NCBI GenBank assembly: GCA_025060695.1
Contig: JANXBH010000006.1
Location: forward strand, 21,437 to 85,436
Direction of reading: 5' to 3'
Source of the DNA: Caldifarciminota bacterium
Lineage (GTDB): Bacteria; Hydrothermota; Hydrothermia; LBFQ01; DSFT01
DNA length: 64,000 bases
The notes below the pieces were generated by a model. That model ran no database searches and was not told the origin of the DNA. It was given only the letters and a program-made list of their open reading frames with translations. Positions 62,022-64,000 of this stretch are shown here, one piece after another. Position numbers and translations under genes: made by a program. How positions within the stretch are numbered: the first letter of the stretch is position 1; each line of letters begins with the position of its first letter.

Positions 62022-63696
62022 AAAACAAACCTATGTAAGTTGTTCTTGGGATCAACTTTATTTTTCTGTTGTTTCCAACATCAATTAAATTTTCTCTATT
62101 TGTAATGTTTAGAGTTTCAACGTAAATACCAAATAAATCATTGTTTTTATTAAAACCAACTTTTGATAACCTTAAATCTACTCTAAAATAATTTTCAGTT
62201 GAAAACTTTAATTTTGTTCCTATTTGAAAGTCTCTATAAAAATAGCTATAAGAAAATCCGATGCTATGTTCTATATTATTTTTCTTATATAACGAATAAC
62301 TAAAAAACATAGGTTCACTTTTGTTTTTAATAAGCAATTCAAAACCATGAACTTCATATAAACTGTCTACATATTTTTTATAAAAAATATCGCTTTTTAT
62401 ATCAAAATCCCTAAACTCTACATCATACCCAATGTCAAAATCATAAGCTCTTTCAAATTCATAGTAAATATAGTAATAACCTGATGAAAACCTGAAGTTA
62501 TTATATGATAAATTTAATCTCGGCTGGAAATAAAGATGCTCAGTGATATCAAATCTAAATGATGGATTAGCTTTAATTTTGTAAATTTCGAAATCAAAAA
62601 TCGAATATACTGAACCTATAAGGTTATTTTTACTTTTCCTATATAGTGTATCATATGAGTATGAGAACTTTCTATATGTTCCTTCAATACCGACTGCAAT
62701 TTCATTAAAATAATTAACAAAATTTGTATTTAGAATGCTTTCAAACTTTTGGAATTTCCCAATATTGCTTTTATCATTTGTAATACCAAAGGATAATGAA
62801 GACAAGTTTATTCTCCTTTTTAGCAAAAATCCATATTTATTTGAATTATATCTAAAGTTTTCTTGAGTATAAAATTCATTTACGAAAAATCCAATAAAAT
62901 TGTAAAAATTTGGAGAAAATATTTGAAAATTATGTATACTTGGATAGTCAGAAAACCCTACATCTTTAAAACCATTTAACTTATATAGTAGTATTGGATT
63001 AGAATAATTATATGCAACCGCACTATTAAGAAACTTTAGAGATAAATCTATATGTCCAATGCCTATACCAAAAGAATTGTTCTCTATATTATCTTCTAAT
63101 TCTATATTTATAGCAGATGTCCCACCTCCAAAATTTGAAGGAAGTCCTCCCGGATAAAAATCAACTTTCTTAATGAAATCTGTTCTAATAAATGAAAATA
63201 ATCCTCCTGCTGGTGTTTGTTCAATAAATGGACTAACTATTCTTACATTATTTACTAATATTACATTTTCATAATACTTTCCACCTCTTACTTCAAGAAT
63301 CCCAACATCTTCAATTCCTGAACTTGAAGGTAAGTCTTTTATTACTCGAAAAACATCTGCCGCACTTCCAGGAGTTATATATATATCAAGTTTTTTAATG
63401 ATTGATTGTGGCTTATCTGAAAATTCGTAGGGACTACTAACAACTATTTCATTTAAAATATAGTCCTTATATTCTAAGGCTACATCTATTTCCTTTAATT
63501 CCATTGGAACTTCAATGTATTTTTCATGATAGTTTAGATGAGAAACATATACTATTCTATTTTCCCTATTCAGTAAAATTTTTGCTATACCTAATGAATC
63601 AGTATATGCATAATTTATTGAACTTTTTACGAAAGCATCCTGTATAGGCGTTTGAGTATAAAGGTCTATAACTTTTACTAAGATTGTATCTATCAT
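62011..63696 (-). CDS. TonB-dependent receptor-like outer membrane protein
   Basis: A 561-residue protein with a carboxypeptidase-regulatory-like domain (about 5-75, VKVIDLYTQTPIQDAFVKSS), then a TonB plug (VFRVIKDLPSSSGIEDVGIL, then the segment GGKYYENVILVNNVRIVSP) and a barrel of aromatic-rich strands ending TYIGLFYVF. No signal peptide is visible, and an in-frame TAG two codons upstream prevents a longer N-terminus. ATG overlaps the stop of the upstream membrane protein gene (ATGA). Ligand unknown. The missing export signal is a puzzle. Confidence 0.83.
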   Translation of the reverse strand: MIDTILVKVIDLYTQTPIQDAFVKSSINYAYTDSLGIAKILLNRENRIVYVSHLNYHEKYIEVPMELKEIDVALEYKDYILNEIVVSSPYEFSDKPQSIIKKLDIYITPGSAADVFRVIKDLPSSSGIEDVGILEVRGGKYYENVILVNNVRIVSPFIEQTPAGGLFSFIRTDFIKKVDFYPGGLPSNFGGGTSAINIELEDNIENNSFGIGIGHIDLSLKFLNSAVAYNYSNPILLYKLNGFKDVGFSDYPSIHNFQIFSPNFYNFIGFFVNEFYTQENFRYNSNKYGFLLKRRINLSSLSFGITNDKSNIGKFQKFESILNTNFVNYFNEIAVGIEGTYRKFSYSYDTLYRKSKNNLIGSVYSIFDFEIYKIKANPSFRFDITEHLYFQPRLNLSYNNFRFSSGYYYIYYEFERAYDFDIGYDVEFRDFDIKSDIFYKKYVDSLYEVHGFELLIKNKSEPMFFSYSLYKKNNIEHSIGFSYSYFYRDFQIGTKLKFSTENYFRVDLRLSKVGFNKNNDLFGIYVETLNITNRENLIDVGNNRKIKLIPRTTYIGLFYVF

Positions 63697-64000
63697 TTCC
63701 TATTGAAAATTCCAAATAAAACCATAGAAATACCTATTAAGGCATGTATAATATAGGCTAACTGCTCGTTTAGAACAGTAAGAGGTATTCCGAAGAAGAT
63801 AATGGCTACTGACAAAAGAAGAAATAAATAACTTATAATAGATGAAACAAAAAATAGAATGCTAAGGGTATAGAGATTTAAGATAGTTATATATTCGGCA
63901 ATTTTTGGATAAAATACAATTAAGTAAAATAGTCCAAAATATGCAAATCCCCAAAGTATACCGATTTTTGCTATTAAGTTAGGTTTTGTTTCAAATTTTG
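63693..64000 (-). CDS. polytopic membrane protein, C-terminal part (runs off right edge)
   Basis: The last 102 codons are in the window. They hold three or four hydrophobic helices (IAKIGILWGFAYFGLFYLIV, LNLYTLSILFFVSSIISYLF, then two more) and end GIFNRK. Family not recognised. Its TGA overlaps the ATG of the TonB-receptor-like gene, so the order is membrane protein, receptor, regulator on one transcript. Confidence 0.75.
   Translation of the reverse strand, partial: KFETKPNLIAKIGILWGFAYFGLFYLIVFYPKIAEYITILNLYTLSILFFVSSIISYLFLLLSVAIIFFGIPLTVLNEQLAYIIHALIGISMVLFGIFNRK

Noticed and set aside
1-64000. tRNA, rRNA, insertion sequences with terminal repeats, riboswitches
   Set aside because: I looked through the intergenic regions by eye and saw none; spacers are mostly under 60 bases. 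A covariance-model scan could still find one.

Overview
The window is one contiguous piece of an AT-rich, gene-dense bacterial chromosome, with about 65 protein genes and no rRNA or tRNA that I could see. The cell is Gram-negative in build. It encodes a FadL-type barrel, TonB-receptor-like and other beta-barrels, an LPS-type heptosyltransferase, apolipoprotein N-acyltransferase, several lipoproteins, and a sortilin-like secreted protein with a type IX secretion-like C-terminus. A Thermus-type isocitrate dehydrogenase and an L7Ae-like protein point to a thermophile. I infer an uncultured lineage near candidate phyla such as WOR-3/Stahlbacteria or Hydrothermae. This is a guess from gene content, not from a marker-gene tree.

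Layout. 0-19 kb: short transcripts switching strand (lipoprotein and FadL, SCO, pyk, heptosyltransferase, icd, TPM protein, sugar-phosphate isomerase, nuoD-CCA enzyme, dnaE-comEC-DUF4388-like, priA, lepB-small protein-LEA14). 19.3-30.8 kb: all minus strand (lnt-sugar transferase-lipoprotein-subtilase; an NarI/HdrD-like Fe-S oxidoreductase; CoA-binding-unknown-tldE-thiL-DUF3108; flavin reductase-merR; TrmH-family methylase). 30.8-31.2 kb: an AT-rich gap with repeated DnaA-box-like 9-mers, after which strand polarity flips. 31.2-39 kb: plus strand (lipoprotein-ftsL-like-ftsI; hpf-mrdA-rodA; sortilin-like secreted protein). 39-41.8 kb: minus (HhH-barrel; inositol-phosphatase-PUA protein). 41.8-55.4 kb: mostly plus (E1beta-mtaB; dcd-recA-PUR protein-glycosyltransferase-flippase; E2-tdh-nucleotidyltransferase; OsmC-thrS-ispDF). 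55.4-60.7 kb: a decaying island around a MoxR-like AAA+ ATPase and an intact, unrecognised 600-residue protein. 60.7-64 kb: L7Ae-like, dapB, and an operon of membrane protein, TonB-receptor-like protein and HTH regulator.

The strongest signal is not a single gene. Nearly every transcription unit starts with a conserved (C)YTTAAAATTT element placed 3-8 nt before the start codon, which is the geometry of a -10 box on a leaderless mRNA. Because this pins the translation start, it exposes near-cognate start codons: ATA for a glycosyltransferase and for an inositol-phosphatase, CTG for lepB and lnt, and probably ATT for an ABC ATPase. It also shows that several exported proteins have unusually short, uncharged signal peptides. 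The glycosyltransferase ATA start has a perfect AAGGAGGT Shine-Dalgarno instead. These starts would be truncated by standard gene callers.
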